Source: Streptomyces djakartensis (lineage in GTDB: Bacteria; Actinomycetota; Actinomycetes; Streptomycetales; Streptomycetaceae). From it: 64,000 bases of DNA. Of the stretch, positions 1 through 8,422 are shown piece after piece. The notes beneath the pieces were generated by a model that was not told where the DNA came from, made no database searches, and saw nothing but the letters and a program-made list of their open reading frames with translations. Positions within the stretch are counted from its first letter, which is position 1; every line of letters starts with the position of its first letter. The stretch covers positions 310,001 to 374,000 of the forward strand of contig NZ_BMWE01000004.1 in assembly GCF_014651075.1 (NCBI RefSeq). The letters are read 5' to 3'. The translations under genes and the position numbers were made by a program.

Positions 1-1
1 G

Positions 2-883
2 CCCGCGGACGCGCAGGCCGCCATCATCAACTCCTCGGTGGTCAGCGACCGTTACGTGCAGCTGCTGCCGGTGTACCGGAAGGGCCCGGTGCTGCGGGAC
101 GGCGACGTCATCCCCGAGTCGCGCACCGCCGTCCCCGTCGAGTTGGACCGCATCTTCGACAGCCTGCACACCACCTCCGAGGCGCTCGGGCCGAAGGGCG
201 CCAACAGGGACGGATCCCTGTCGCGGCTGCTGGGCGTGAGCGCGGACAACCTCGAAGGCCAGGGCGAGAACATCAACCAGACCGTCGAGGATCTCTCGCA
301 GGCCGTCACCACCCTGTCCGACGGGCGGGGTGACCTGTTCGGCACCGTACAGAACCTCCAGGTGTTCACCGCCGCGCTGGCGGCCGACGACCGGAGCGTC
401 CGGTCGTTCAACCGCAGCCTCACCGACGTGGCGGAGCAGCTCGCCGCGGAGCGCAAGGACCTCGCGGAGGCACTGAAGCACCTGGGCGCCGCGCTCGGCG
501 ACGTGTCGCAGTTCGTGAAGGAGAACAAGACGTCACTGACCTCCAACGTGCGGGGCCTCAGCAAGGTCACCAAGGTCCTGGTCACCCAGCGCGCCGCGCT
601 GGAGGAACTGCTGGCGGTCGCCCCCACGGGCCTGTCGAACCTGCAGAACGCCTACAACGCCTCCGCCGGCACGCTCGACACCCGCAACAACGCCCAGGGG
701 CCGCAGGACCCGGCGTCCGTCCTGTGCTCCCTGCTGAGGACGACCGGCGACGAGGGCGGCGAGAACCCGGAGTGCGCGGAGCTGAAGAAGCTCTTCGACT
801 CCCTGCCCGAGGTACCGAAGGCCCCCGTCACGACGGGCACGGTCGACCGCACGCTCGGCGGAATCCTGGAGGCACGGGCATGA
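2..883 (+). CDS. MCE family protein (MceD-like), 5' end outside window
   Basis: The open frame runs in from the left edge, so only the C-terminal 293 residues are visible. The first visible residues (VSDRYVQLLPVY, RDGDVIPESRT) match the end of an MCE/MlaD lipid-binding domain. The rest is a long helical region rich in D, L and V, as in actinobacterial Mce proteins that form hexameric shuttles for lipids or sterols across the envelope. The stop overlaps the next gene's start in an ATGA junction, so the two are translationally coupled. Position third from the end of an mce gene series makes it MceD-like by analogy with mycobacterial operons. The substrate cannot be told from sequence. Confidence 0.9.
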   Translation, partial: PADAQAAIINSSVVSDRYVQLLPVYRKGPVLRDGDVIPESRTAVPVELDRIFDSLHTTSEALGPKGANRDGSLSRLLGVSADNLEGQGENINQTVEDLSQAVTTLSDGRGDLFGTVQNLQVFTAALAADDRSVRSFNRSLTDVAEQLAAERKDLAEALKHLGAALGDVSQFVKENKTSLTSNVRGLSKVTKVLVTQRAALEELLAVAPTGLSNLQNAYNASAGTLDTRNNAQGPQDPASVLCSLLRTTGDEGGENPECAELKKLFDSLPEVPKAPVTTGTVDRTLGGILEARA

Positions 884-2184
884 GCGTCTCCCGCACGACA
901 GGCGTGGCCGCGTGGGCCGCTGCCGGTTCGCTGCTGCTGACGGGCTGCGAGTTCAACGGCTGGTACGACCTCCCGCTGCCCGGAGGAGCGGCGGCGGACG
1001 ACCGCGCCTACCACGTCACGGTCGAGTTCAAGGACGTCCTCGACCTGGTGCCCCAGTCGGCGGTCAAGGTCAACGACGTCACCGTGGGCGCGGTCGAGAA
1101 AGTGGAGCTGAACGGCTGGCACGCCCGGGTGCGGCTGCGCGTCGCAGACTCGGTGAAGCTGCCCGCCAACGCGGTCGCCGATCTGAGGCAGACCAGCATG
1201 CTCGGCGAGAAGTACGTGGCACTGTCCCCGCCGGCCGGTACCGCGCCCGTCGGACGGCTTCGCGACGGCGACCACGTGCCGCTGTCCCGCAGCGGCCGCA
1301 ACCCGGAGATCGAGGAGGTGCTGTCCGCCCTGTCGGCGCTGCTCAACGGCGGCGGTGTCGCCCAGCTGAAGACGATCACCGTCGAGCTCAACAAGGCCCT
1401 GGAGGGCCGCGAGAACCGGGTCAGGTCCCTGCTCACGGAACTCGACACCTTCCTCGGCGGCCTCGACGGGCAGCGCGCGGAGATCGTCCGCGCGCTCAAG
1501 GGCATCGACCGGCTGGCCAAGCGCCTGCGGACGGAGCGGGAGACGATCGCCGAGGCCGTGGACACGCTGCCACCCGCGCTGAAGGTCCTCGCCGACCAGC
1601 GCCGCGACCTGACGCGGATGCTCACCGCCCTGTCGGAACTGAGCAGGACCGGCACCCGGGTCGTGAACGCATCGCGCGACGACGCCGTCGCCGATCTCAA
1701 GCAGCTAAGGCCGATCCTGCAGCAGCTCGTCAAAGCGGGCGACGACCTGCCCAACGCCCTCGAACTGCTCACCACCTATCCGTTCCCGCGCAACGTGGTC
1801 GACGCGGTCAGGGGCGACTACGTCAACCTCTCGGTCACCGCCGACCTCGACCTGGCGGGCATCTACGGCAACGTCGAGGACAAGCCCGGCGGGTCCGGCG
1901 GATCCGGTGAGGGGGACGACGGCCCCGGCACCCCGGACCTGCCGGATCTGCCGGACCCGCCGAAGGTGCCGGACCTCCCGGAGGTGCCCGGTGTCCCGGC
2001 ACCGAGCGGGCTGCCCAAGGTTCCGCGGACTCCGGCCGAGCCCTCGGCGCCCTCGGACGGCGGGGATCCGCTGTGCCCGCCGGTGTGCACCGCCGGCTAC
2101 GGCCCCCGAGGGGACTCCGGCCGCCTCCCGGCCGGGATCGACCTCGCGCTCGCCGAGCTCATGCTGAAGGGAATACAGCCGTGA
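880..2184 (+). CDS. MCE family lipoprotein (MceE/LprK-like)
   Basis: 434 residues. The ATG at 880 overlaps the previous stop (ATGA) and gives a lipoprotein signal with the lipobox LLTGC, so the mature protein is probably anchored by an acylated Cys. An MCE domain follows (about residues 45-130, with GEKYVALSPP), then a long helical region. The C-terminus (about 335-400) is a Pro/Asp-rich low-complexity stretch with repeated PDLPDLPDPP-type units, probably a flexible wall-spanning segment. In mycobacterial mce operons the fifth Mce protein is the lipoprotein, which fits this position. A longer upstream frame exists, but the signal peptide fixes this start. Confidence 0.92.
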   Translation: MSVSRTTGVAAWAAAGSLLLTGCEFNGWYDLPLPGGAAADDRAYHVTVEFKDVLDLVPQSAVKVNDVTVGAVEKVELNGWHARVRLRVADSVKLPANAVADLRQTSMLGEKYVALSPPAGTAPVGRLRDGDHVPLSRSGRNPEIEEVLSALSALLNGGGVAQLKTITVELNKALEGRENRVRSLLTELDTFLGGLDGQRAEIVRALKGIDRLAKRLRTERETIAEAVDTLPPALKVLADQRRDLTRMLTALSELSRTGTRVVNASRDDAVADLKQLRPILQQLVKAGDDLPNALELLTTYPFPRNVVDAVRGDYVNLSVTADLDLAGIYGNVEDKPGGSGGSGEGDDGPGTPDLPDLPDPPKVPDLPEVPGVPAPSGLPKVPRTPAEPSAPSDGGDPLCPPVCTAGYGPRGDSGRLPAGIDLALAELMLKGIQP

Positions 2185-3458
2185 TCACACGTACGGTCAA
2201 GGCTCAGCTGCTCGCCTTTGCCGTCCTTACCGGCGTCGGCGTGTCGTACGTCGGCGCCGAGTACACGGGCCTGGTGGACGACGTCCTGGACCGCGGCTAC
2301 ACGGTGCGGGCCGACTTCGCGGCGTCCGGGGGCATCTTCTCCGGCGCCGAGGTCACCTACCGGGGCGTGCCGGTGGGCCGGGTGGGTGAGCTGCGGCTGG
2401 CCGGCTCGGGGGTGTCGGTGGCCCTGGAGATCGAGGACGACGCCCCCCGTATCCCGGCCGACACCCTGGCGGTCGTCGCCAACCGCTCGGCGGTGGGCGA
2501 GCAGTACGTCGATCTGCAGCCCCGCCGCGGCGGCGGCCCGTACCTGCTCGACGGCAGCCCGATACCGCGCGAGCGCACCCGGGTGCCGCTGCCCACCACC
2601 GACCTCGTCGTCAGCCTCGACCGTCTGGTCAACTCGGTCGGCAAGGACGATCTGCGGACCACCGTCGACGAACTGGGCAAGGCCTTCTCCGGCACCGGGC
2701 CACGGCTGAGCCGGCTGGTGGACTCCGGCAACGAACTCGTCGAGGCGGCGTCCGACACGCTGCCGGAGACGGTCTCGCTGATCGAGGACTCGCGAACGGT
2801 CCTCAAGACACAGTCCGACCAGGGTTCGGCCATCAGATCCTTCTCCCGCGATCTGGCGGCGTTCTCGGGGGAGCTGAAGTCGAGCGACGGCGACCTGCGC
2901 CGGCTGATCGGCAACGCGACGCCCGCCGGGCAGGAGATCGACTCCCTGCTGAAGTCCACCCGGCCCGATCTGCCCGTGCTGCTGGCCAACCTCATCAGCG
3001 GCGGCCAGGTCACCGTGGCTCGGCTGCCCGGAGTCGAACAGGCCCTGGTCACCTTCCCGGTCGTCGTCGCCGGCAGCTACACGGTGATCCCGGGCGACGG
3101 CACCACCCACTTCGGCCTCGTCCTGGGCGCAGACGACCCGCCGCCGTGCACCCAGGGGTACGGCGGGACGCGGCGGCGCGACCCCGCCGACACCAGCACG
3201 CGCCCGGCGAACACCGGCGCGCACTGCGCGGCGCCGCGCGGCAGCGACACCTCGGTGCGCGGCGCGCAGAACGCCCCCGGCGCGCCGACGGGTGCGTACG
3301 GCGCCGAAGGGGCCGCTCACGTCACCCCGTACGACCCGGACAGTGGCACCGCCACCGGCCCGGACGGGACACCCGTCGAGATCGGCTCGACGGGCGGCGA
3401 ACAGACCGTCTTCGGAAAGGAGTCGTGGCAATGGCTACTCGTCGGACCGATGGCATGA
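2181..3458 (+). CDS. MCE family protein (MceF-like)
   Basis: 425 residues, with a GTG start overlapping the previous stop (GTGA). One N-terminal transmembrane anchor (about residues 8-25, AQLLAFAVLTGVGVSYVGA) precedes an MCE domain (GYTVRADFAASGG to GEQYVDLQP, about 35-115) and a coiled helical region. The C-terminal 130 residues are Gly/Thr/Pro-rich and probably disordered. It is the last Mce protein of the operon. The 3' end overlaps the following Mce-associated gene by 28 bases in another frame, which argues for one cotranslated unit. Confidence 0.92.
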   Translation: MITRTVKAQLLAFAVLTGVGVSYVGAEYTGLVDDVLDRGYTVRADFAASGGIFSGAEVTYRGVPVGRVGELRLAGSGVSVALEIEDDAPRIPADTLAVVANRSAVGEQYVDLQPRRGGGPYLLDGSPIPRERTRVPLPTTDLVVSLDRLVNSVGKDDLRTTVDELGKAFSGTGPRLSRLVDSGNELVEAASDTLPETVSLIEDSRTVLKTQSDQGSAIRSFSRDLAAFSGELKSSDGDLRRLIGNATPAGQEIDSLLKSTRPDLPVLLANLISGGQVTVARLPGVEQALVTFPVVVAGSYTVIPGDGTTHFGLVLGADDPPPCTQGYGGTRRRDPADTSTRPANTGAHCAAPRGSDTSVRGAQNAPGAPTGAYGAEGAAHVTPYDPDSGTATGPDGTPVEIGSTGGEQTVFGKESWQWLLVGPMA

Positions 3459-3958
3459 ACCTCGGCGGTGGGGAGCGGGTGCGCCGCGGGGCGCTGTCCG
3501 CCGGACTCGTCGTCGCGACCGTGCTGACGACCGTGCTGTCGGTCTGGCTGGCCGTGGGGCTGGCCGGGCAGCGCTCGGCGGAGCAGCGGCGGCAGGACAT
3601 CCTGGCGGCGGCCCGTCAGTCGGCGCTGAACTTCACCTCGCTCGACTACCGCCACTACGGCCGGGACAGCCAGAACGTGCTCAAGAGCGCCACCGGCGAC
3701 TTCAAGAAGCAGTTCGCCGCGCAGACCGAGCAGTTGACCCGACTCGTCGCACAGAACAAGTCCGTGTCCCAGGGGCAGGTCCTCGAAGCGGGCATCGTGC
3801 GGTCCGACGACCGGTCCGCCCGGGTCCTGGTCGTCGCCGACAGCAAGGTGACCAACACGGCCGTACCGGGCGGAGAGCCGCGCACCTACCGGCTCCAGCT
3901 CGACCTCGTGCTCAGGAACGGCCACTGGCTGACGTCCGACGTCGAGTTCGTGGGCTGA
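3431..3958 (+). CDS. Mce-associated membrane protein
   Basis: 175 residues with one N-terminal transmembrane helix (about residues 22-45), then an extracytoplasmic domain resembling the SnoaL/NTF2-like fold of Mce-associated (Mas) proteins: YRHYGRDSQNVLKSATGDFK, then a strand-rich C-terminus ending LRNGHWLTSDVEFVG. The ATG at 3431 is preceded eight bases upstream by AAAGGAG. A GTG six bases earlier is in frame but too close to that site. Mas proteins are thought to stabilise Mce complexes; the role here rests on that and on operon position. Confidence 0.85.
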   Translation: MATRRTDGMNLGGGERVRRGALSAGLVVATVLTTVLSVWLAVGLAGQRSAEQRRQDILAAARQSALNFTSLDYRHYGRDSQNVLKSATGDFKKQFAAQTEQLTRLVAQNKSVSQGQVLEAGIVRSDDRSARVLVVADSKVTNTAVPGGEPRTYRLQLDLVLRNGHWLTSDVEFVG

Positions 3959-3981
3959 CACCCGAGGTGAGGAGAGAGACC

Positions 3982-4770
3982 GTGGCGAACACGAACACGC
4001 GAGGCCGCGGCGCCGGCTCGCCCGCCCGCCGCACCATGACCGCGGCCGCCCGCGCGGCGGCCAAGCGCACCCGGCGCGGAGAGCACCCCGGGGACGGGGC
4101 GCCCCCGCGTGCCGAGGAGCCGTCCTCCGGGCGCACGCTGGTGATCGACGCTCCGGGCGGGTGGGACGACCCGCCGGAGCCCAAGCCGGAGCCGGAGCCC
4201 AAGCCGGAGCCGGAACAGGCGCCCGAGGCCGGGGAGGTCCGGGAGGAGAGCGCGTCCGTACGGCGGTTCTGGCGACGGCCGCTCACCGTGGCGCTCTGCG
4301 TCCTCCTCGCGGCAGGCCTGGCCGCCGTCGCGGTGCTCGGCTGGCAGTACCGCGAGGGGCGGCGCGCGGAACAGGCGCGGGGCGAGGCGCTCACGGCCGC
4401 GCGGGAGGCGGCGCCCGTCGTCCTGTCGTACGACTACCGGCGCCTCGACCGGGACTTCGCCCGGGCCCGCACCCATCTGACCGGCGCCTTCCGTGACGAG
4501 TACGGCAGGACGACGGCCAAGGTCGTCGGACCGACCGCCAGGAAGTACCACGGTGTGGTGAAGGCGACGGTGGCCGCACCCGCGAGCGGTGACCGGCCCG
4601 CGGAGTCCGTCGTGTCGGCCGGGCCGGACAAGGCCGTGGTGCTGCTGTTCGTCAACCAGGTCACCACGAGCACCCAGGTCACGGGGTCCCGCGTGGACCT
4701 GAACCGGGTGCGGATGACGCTCACCCGCACCTCCGAGGGCTGGAAGGTGAGCGCCGTGGACGCGCTCTAG
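3982..4770 (+). CDS. Mce-associated membrane protein with Pro/Glu linker
   Basis: 262 residues. The GTG start at 3982 follows a GGAGAG ribosome site 23 bases after the previous stop. The cytoplasmic N-terminus is basic and then Pro/Glu/Lys repetitive (EPKPEPEPKPEPEQ, near residue 70). A single transmembrane helix lies at about 100-120 (LTVALCVLLAAGLAAVAVLG). The rest is the same extracytoplasmic domain type as the preceding gene (YDYRRLDRDFARARTHLTG; C-terminal WKVSAVDAL). The two are probably a duplicated Mas pair closing the mce operon. It converges on the next gene with a 10-base gap. Confidence 0.82.
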   Translation: MANTNTRGRGAGSPARRTMTAAARAAAKRTRRGEHPGDGAPPRAEEPSSGRTLVIDAPGGWDDPPEPKPEPEPKPEPEQAPEAGEVREESASVRRFWRRPLTVALCVLLAAGLAAVAVLGWQYREGRRAEQARGEALTAAREAAPVVLSYDYRRLDRDFARARTHLTGAFRDEYGRTTAKVVGPTARKYHGVVKATVAAPASGDRPAESVVSAGPDKAVVLLFVNQVTTSTQVTGSRVDLNRVRMTLTRTSEGWKVSAVDAL

Positions 4771-4780
4771 AGCTGTCGGC

Positions 4781-6589
4781 TCAGGGCGTGGCCGGGGCGG
4801 TGCCGTGGCGGCGCTGGCGGTGGGTGTAGGCGGTGACGGCCTGCCAGAGGTGCCGGCGGTCGGTGTCGGGCCACAGGTCGGGGGTGAAGTGCAGTTCGGC
4901 GTAGGCCGTGTGCCAGGGGAGGAAGTTGGAGGTGCGCTGTTCGCTGCCGGTGCGCCAGAGCAGGTCGACGTCCGGCAGGTCGGCGAGGGGCAGATGCCGG
5001 GCGAAGTCCTCCTCGGTGATCAGGTCGGGGTCGAGGTGACCGGCCCGGACCCGGCGGGCCAGGGCGGCGGCGGTGCGGGTGAGCTCGTCCCGGCCGCCGT
5101 AGTCGATGCACATCGTCAGCGTCAGGCCGGTGCGCGTGCGGGTGGTGCGTTCCCGCAGGTGGAGGAGATCGGCCAGGTCGGCGGGCAGACGGCCGGTGCG
5201 GCCGTGCCAGCGCAGACGCACGTCCATGTCGCCGAAGGGGTCGTCGGCGAGCTCGCGGCGCAGCAGGTCGAGGATCGCGTCGACCTCTTCGGCGCCGCGC
5301 TTCCAGTTCTCGGTGGAGAAGGTGTAGAGGGTCAGGTGGCGCAGGCCGATCTCCAGGGCCCCGTGGACCATCTCGCGGACGGCGCCGGAGCCGGCGCGGT
5401 GGCCCTCGTGCCGTGGCAGGCCGCGCCGCTGGGCCCAGCGGCCGTTGCCGTCCATGATCACGGCGACGTGGGCGGGCAGGTCGCCGGACGGGATCCGCGG
5501 TGGCCGCTCCCCGCTGGGGTGGGGCGGCGGGGGCCGGAAGGCCGCGGCGGGCGACGGCTGGGCGGGCGCGGGCGGCTCGTGCGGGCCGGCTTGCCGGGAC
5601 GGCGGGACCGTCAGGGGGGTCAGGGACCAGGCCAGGGCGGCGCGGGCCCGGGCCGGGGCGAGGATGCGGGCGCGGGTGAGGAGCGAGGGGCGGGGCTGGG
5701 CGCGCAGGAGGTCAGGACCGGCGGAGTCGACGGCGTCGAGCTGGGCGTGCAGCAGGGCGGCCATGGTGTGCAGGACGGTGGCGGGACCGGGGTGCATGCC
5801 ACGGGTGAGGCCGTCCTGGGTCACCCACTGGCGGGCGAGGCCGGTCAGGTGGGTGATCAGGCCGGCCACGGCGGGGCTCCAGCGGCGCTCCGCCAGATCG
5901 GCCGCGGAACCGGGATACCGGCCGAGGGCCTCGTCGGGCAGGAGGAGGTCGCCCTGGGCCAGGTCGGCGGACAGGTCGGTGAGGATGTCGGTGAGCCGGA
6001 CGCCGTCCAGGAACTCCTCGTAGCTCTCCCGGGTGTCCAGGCGCAGGGCCACGGGGACGCCGGCCCGGTCGAAGACGGCGCGGACCTGGCCGAACCAGGG
6101 CAGCAGGTTTTCCCGGCCCCAGGCACGCCACGCGGCCCAGTCGTCGAAGCGCCTGCCGCGGGTGTCGTCCCTGACCTGGATCATGGCGTCGCGCAGTTCG
6201 GACAGGTCCAGGCGCCAGCGGTTCGCGGTGTCCACCAGGGCGTGGCGGACCGGGTCCGGGCCGGCTCCGGTGGCCAGTTCGCGGTGCAGGGCGGCGATCC
6301 AGGCCTCCACCCGGGCGGCCCGCTCGGCGGCGGGGACCGTACGGTCGTCGCCCAGGTCGTCGAGGGCGTTGGCGGCCGCCCACAGGGCGTGGAGCGCCGG
6401 GCGCAGCGGCGCGGGCACCAGCTGGATCAGCGCGTACTCCGCCGGGTCCTGTTCCCTGGTCAGGCGCCGGCACAGCCGGTACGCCGCCCGCAGGGACGGA
6501 TCGTCGCCGGTCACCGACGGGCCGGTCGTAGCCGGTCGGTCTGCCGCTGCTGTGGTCGCGGGAGGCGCATCGCTCACAACTAGGACCAT
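4781..6589 (-). CDS. Fusion of squalene/phytoene synthase-like domain and cis-prenyltransferase (UppS type)
   Basis: 602 residues in one uninterrupted frame. Residues 30-330 look like a trans-prenyl head-to-head synthase of the squalene/phytoene family. The first Asp motif is ALDDLGDD (75-82) and the second is DILTDLSADLAQGDLLLP (201-218); both DxxxD patterns are intact. A Pro-rich linker (about 335-368) leads to a full Z-prenyltransferase: IMDGNGRWA (378-386), RHEGHRAG, LYTFSTENW, CIDYGGRDEL and RTGSEQRTSNFLPWH. Stand-alone UppS proteins are about 250 residues and SQS/PSY enzymes about 300, so the length equals the sum. The start shown has only a weak ribosome site; a GTG five codons in is possible. 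The product is unknown. Confidence 0.85.
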   Translation of the reverse strand: MVLVVSDAPPATTAAADRPATTGPSVTGDDPSLRAAYRLCRRLTREQDPAEYALIQLVPAPLRPALHALWAAANALDDLGDDRTVPAAERAARVEAWIAALHRELATGAGPDPVRHALVDTANRWRLDLSELRDAMIQVRDDTRGRRFDDWAAWRAWGRENLLPWFGQVRAVFDRAGVPVALRLDTRESYEEFLDGVRLTDILTDLSADLAQGDLLLPDEALGRYPGSAADLAERRWSPAVAGLITHLTGLARQWVTQDGLTRGMHPGPATVLHTMAALLHAQLDAVDSAGPDLLRAQPRPSLLTRARILAPARARAALAWSLTPLTVPPSRQAGPHEPPAPAQPSPAAAFRPPPPHPSGERPPRIPSGDLPAHVAVIMDGNGRWAQRRGLPRHEGHRAGSGAVREMVHGALEIGLRHLTLYTFSTENWKRGAEEVDAILDLLRRELADDPFGDMDVRLRWHGRTGRLPADLADLLHLRERTTRTRTGLTLTMCIDYGGRDELTRTAAALARRVRAGHLDPDLITEEDFARHLPLADLPDVDLLWRTGSEQRTSNFLPWHTAYAELHFTPDLWPDTDRRHLWQAVTAYTHRQRRHGTAPATP

Positions 6590-6690
6590 ACGTCCTGGTT
6601 GGGCGTGTTGATCACAGGGGCCCGGTAGGCGTGGGCGATCCGGCCTGCACCGCTTCGGCCCGCTTCTGCCGCTGCCGTAGGCCGGCTACG

Positions 6691-7656
6691 TCACGGTCCC
6701 GGCCCCGGGTCCGGCCGCACGGCCTCGGTGATGCCGGCCCGGGCCGCCTCGAGCTGAGCGGCGAACGCGATGCCGAGGAACAGTGCCACACCGGTCAGGT
6801 TGGCCCACAGCAACAGGGCGACGAAGGCCGTCAGCGGCCCGTACACGGCGCCGAAGGAGCCGCTCCGCTCGACGTAGAGCGTCAGCAGCCAGGTGGCCGC
6901 GATCCACAGCACCAGATGGACCGCGGAGCCGAACGCCAGCCAGGTGTAGCCCGGTTGGTCCCGGCGGGGAGACCAGCGGAAGATCACCGCCGAGGCGATC
7001 CAGGCGAGCGCCACACCCAGCGGCACGTCGAGGGAACCCCACCAGTCGAGCCAGGTGCCGGACCAGCCGAGGGCCCGCACCACCGCACTTCCGACGGCGT
7101 CGCCCGCCACCAGCACCAGGAACCCCAGCACCATCGGCATGCCCGCGGCGAGGGCGAGGAGCAGGGACCGCCCGTACTTGGCGAGGAAGGGCCGGTCGCG
7201 TTCGATGCCGTAGATGCGGTTGGCGCCGCGCTCCACCTGGGCCATCGCCGAGGCCAGGTTGACCAGGGCGAAGGCCAGGCCCAGCCACATGGCGACGGCG
7301 CCCCAGACGCTGGAGCCCGCGCTGCGGGCGGTGCTGTCCAGGGCGTCCTCGACCAGGCTCGCGCTGGCACCGGGCACGATCCGGCCCAGGGTCAGCTCGA
7401 TGATCCGGCCCACGCTCTCGGTGTGCACCGTGGTGGCCACGCCGACCAGCGCGATGGTGAACGGCACCATGCCCAGGACCACCTGGAAGGCCAGGGAGCG
7501 GGAACTGCTGAAGCCGTCGGCGTAGCGGAACCGGGTGAACGCGTCGAGGAACAGCCGGCGGCCTCCGTAGCGCCGCAGCGCGGTGAACGCCTCGTCCCCG
7601 GAGAGTTCCTCCCCGATCATGTCCCGCGTCTGCGGGACGTGCACGGCGGTGCCCAT
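6691..7656 (-). CDS. YihY/virulence factor BrkB family membrane protein
   Basis: 321 residues with about six transmembrane helices. It shows family hallmarks: LAFQVVLGMVPFTIALVG near residue 55, a long central amphipathic segment, and SFGAVYGPLTAFVALLLWAN with LFLGIAFAAQLE near the C-terminus. The family was once annotated as ribonuclease BN; members are inner-membrane proteins of uncertain function, possibly transport. The ribosome site is GGAGGAG just upstream of the ATG. It is followed by two small genes on the same strand with unrelated products. Confidence 0.88.
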   Translation of the reverse strand: MGTAVHVPQTRDMIGEELSGDEAFTALRRYGGRRLFLDAFTRFRYADGFSSSRSLAFQVVLGMVPFTIALVGVATTVHTESVGRIIELTLGRIVPGASASLVEDALDSTARSAGSSVWGAVAMWLGLAFALVNLASAMAQVERGANRIYGIERDRPFLAKYGRSLLLALAAGMPMVLGFLVLVAGDAVGSAVVRALGWSGTWLDWWGSLDVPLGVALAWIASAVIFRWSPRRDQPGYTWLAFGSAVHLVLWIAATWLLTLYVERSGSFGAVYGPLTAFVALLLWANLTGVALFLGIAFAAQLEAARAGITEAVRPDPGPGP

Positions 7657-7673
7657 CGAGAAGGTCTCCTCCC

Positions 7674-7700
7674 GTCAGGCGTCAGGCGTCAGGCGTCAGA
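7674..7700. repeat. 7-bp tandem repeat (GTCAGGC, three copies plus partial)
   Basis: Three perfect GTCAGGC copies run head to tail, followed by GTCAGA. They lie between the YihY gene start and the stop codon of the next small gene, whose TGA falls inside the last partial copy. Slippage here would change the 3' end of that small gene. Confidence 0.9.
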
Positions 7701-7938
7701 ACGGCATACGGCCCCGGGTGCGACGGCCGGCCGAGCCGCTGCGGCCCACGGCGCGGGAACTGGTGTGGAAGGGCTTGCTGAGCAGCCTGCCCAGTATGCC
7801 GGGTGCCTTGCCGCCGGCGCGCGCGCCGGCCCCGAGCGAACGCTGTGTGCCGCGCTCGGGGTGGCGGGACAGGCGGGGAACGAGGAAGGCCAGCACGGCC
7901 AGGACCACACATCCGGCGATGACGACGGCGACGATCAC
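7696..7938 (-). CDS. Small single-pass membrane protein (DUF6411-like)
   Basis: 80 residues. An N-terminal transmembrane helix (residues 2-20, IVAVVIAGCVVLAVLAFLVP) is followed by a strongly basic, Ser/Gly/Arg-rich tail ending in GRRTRGRMPF. The ATG is preceded by AAAGGAGG. I recall a Streptomyces family, DUF6411, with this layout, but the assignment is from memory. Function is unknown; the tail could contact the membrane surface or nucleic acid. Confidence 0.75.
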   Translation of the reverse strand: MIVAVVIAGCVVLAVLAFLVPRLSRHPERGTQRSLGAGARAGGKAPGILGRLLSKPFHTSSRAVGRSGSAGRRTRGRMPF

Positions 7939-7990
7939 GAACTACCTCCTTTGACCGGTGGGAGTGGACAAGTGCCCCGCCACGGCGCCT

Positions 7991-8182
7991 CTATGTGGCT
8001 TCCCCGTCGCCGGTGCCCGCCGTGCCGCCTCGGCCGTCGCGGCCGTCTTCGTCCTCGCCGCCGTCGCCCGGCGCGCTCTCGTCGTCGCGGTCGCCCTCCG
8101 CCTGGGAAGGGGTGGGCCGGGGCGTCGGGTCCTGCTCGTCGTCGCGGTCGCCTTCGGCCTGCGACGGGGTCTGGTCGCTCAT
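7991..8182 (-). CDS. Small acidic disordered protein with internal repeat
   Basis: 63 residues, with ATG at 8182 and a near-perfect ribosome site (AAGGAGG) seven bases upstream. The 12-residue unit TPSQAEGDRDDE occurs twice (about residues 5-16 and 24-35), and the remainder is almost wholly Asp/Glu/Gly/Arg/Thr. No hydrophobic core or signal is seen, so it is probably intrinsically disordered. The composition recalls hydrophilin or stress-type Streptomyces proteins, and the hemerythrin and ferritin-like genes nearby would fit, but no function can be assigned. Confidence 0.7.
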   Translation of the reverse strand: MSDQTPSQAEGDRDDEQDPTPRPTPSQAEGDRDDESAPGDGGEDEDGRDGRGGTAGTGDGEAT

Positions 8183-8362
8183 CACGTTGCCTCCTTGAAC
8201 CGCAGCCGGCCAAGCCGCTGTCGGCTGCCGTGTACCCCGGTGGGCGCGCGGGCACCGGCCCCGCGCGCGATACCTCCGGGACGCCGGCAGCACGGCCAGG
8301 GCGATCACCACCGCGTCACCGCCGCAGTACCTGAACCGCGAGCCGGGGTGCGGGCCGGCCGG

Positions 8363-8399
8363 GGGGCACCGCCGGGCGGGCCTCTCCCGGCGGTGCCCC
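8363..8399 (-). terminator. Strong hairpin downstream of the hemerythrin gene
   Basis: A perfect 14-bp stem (GGGGCACCGCCGGG pairs with CCCGGCGGTGCCCC) with a 9-base loop starts 24 bases past the hemerythrin stop on the minus strand. No U-tract follows, as is common for Streptomyces terminators. The roughly 240 bases from here to the small-protein start hold nothing else I can name. Confidence 0.75.
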
Positions 8400-8422
8400 A
8401 CGGGTCAGTCGACGGCCGTCGC

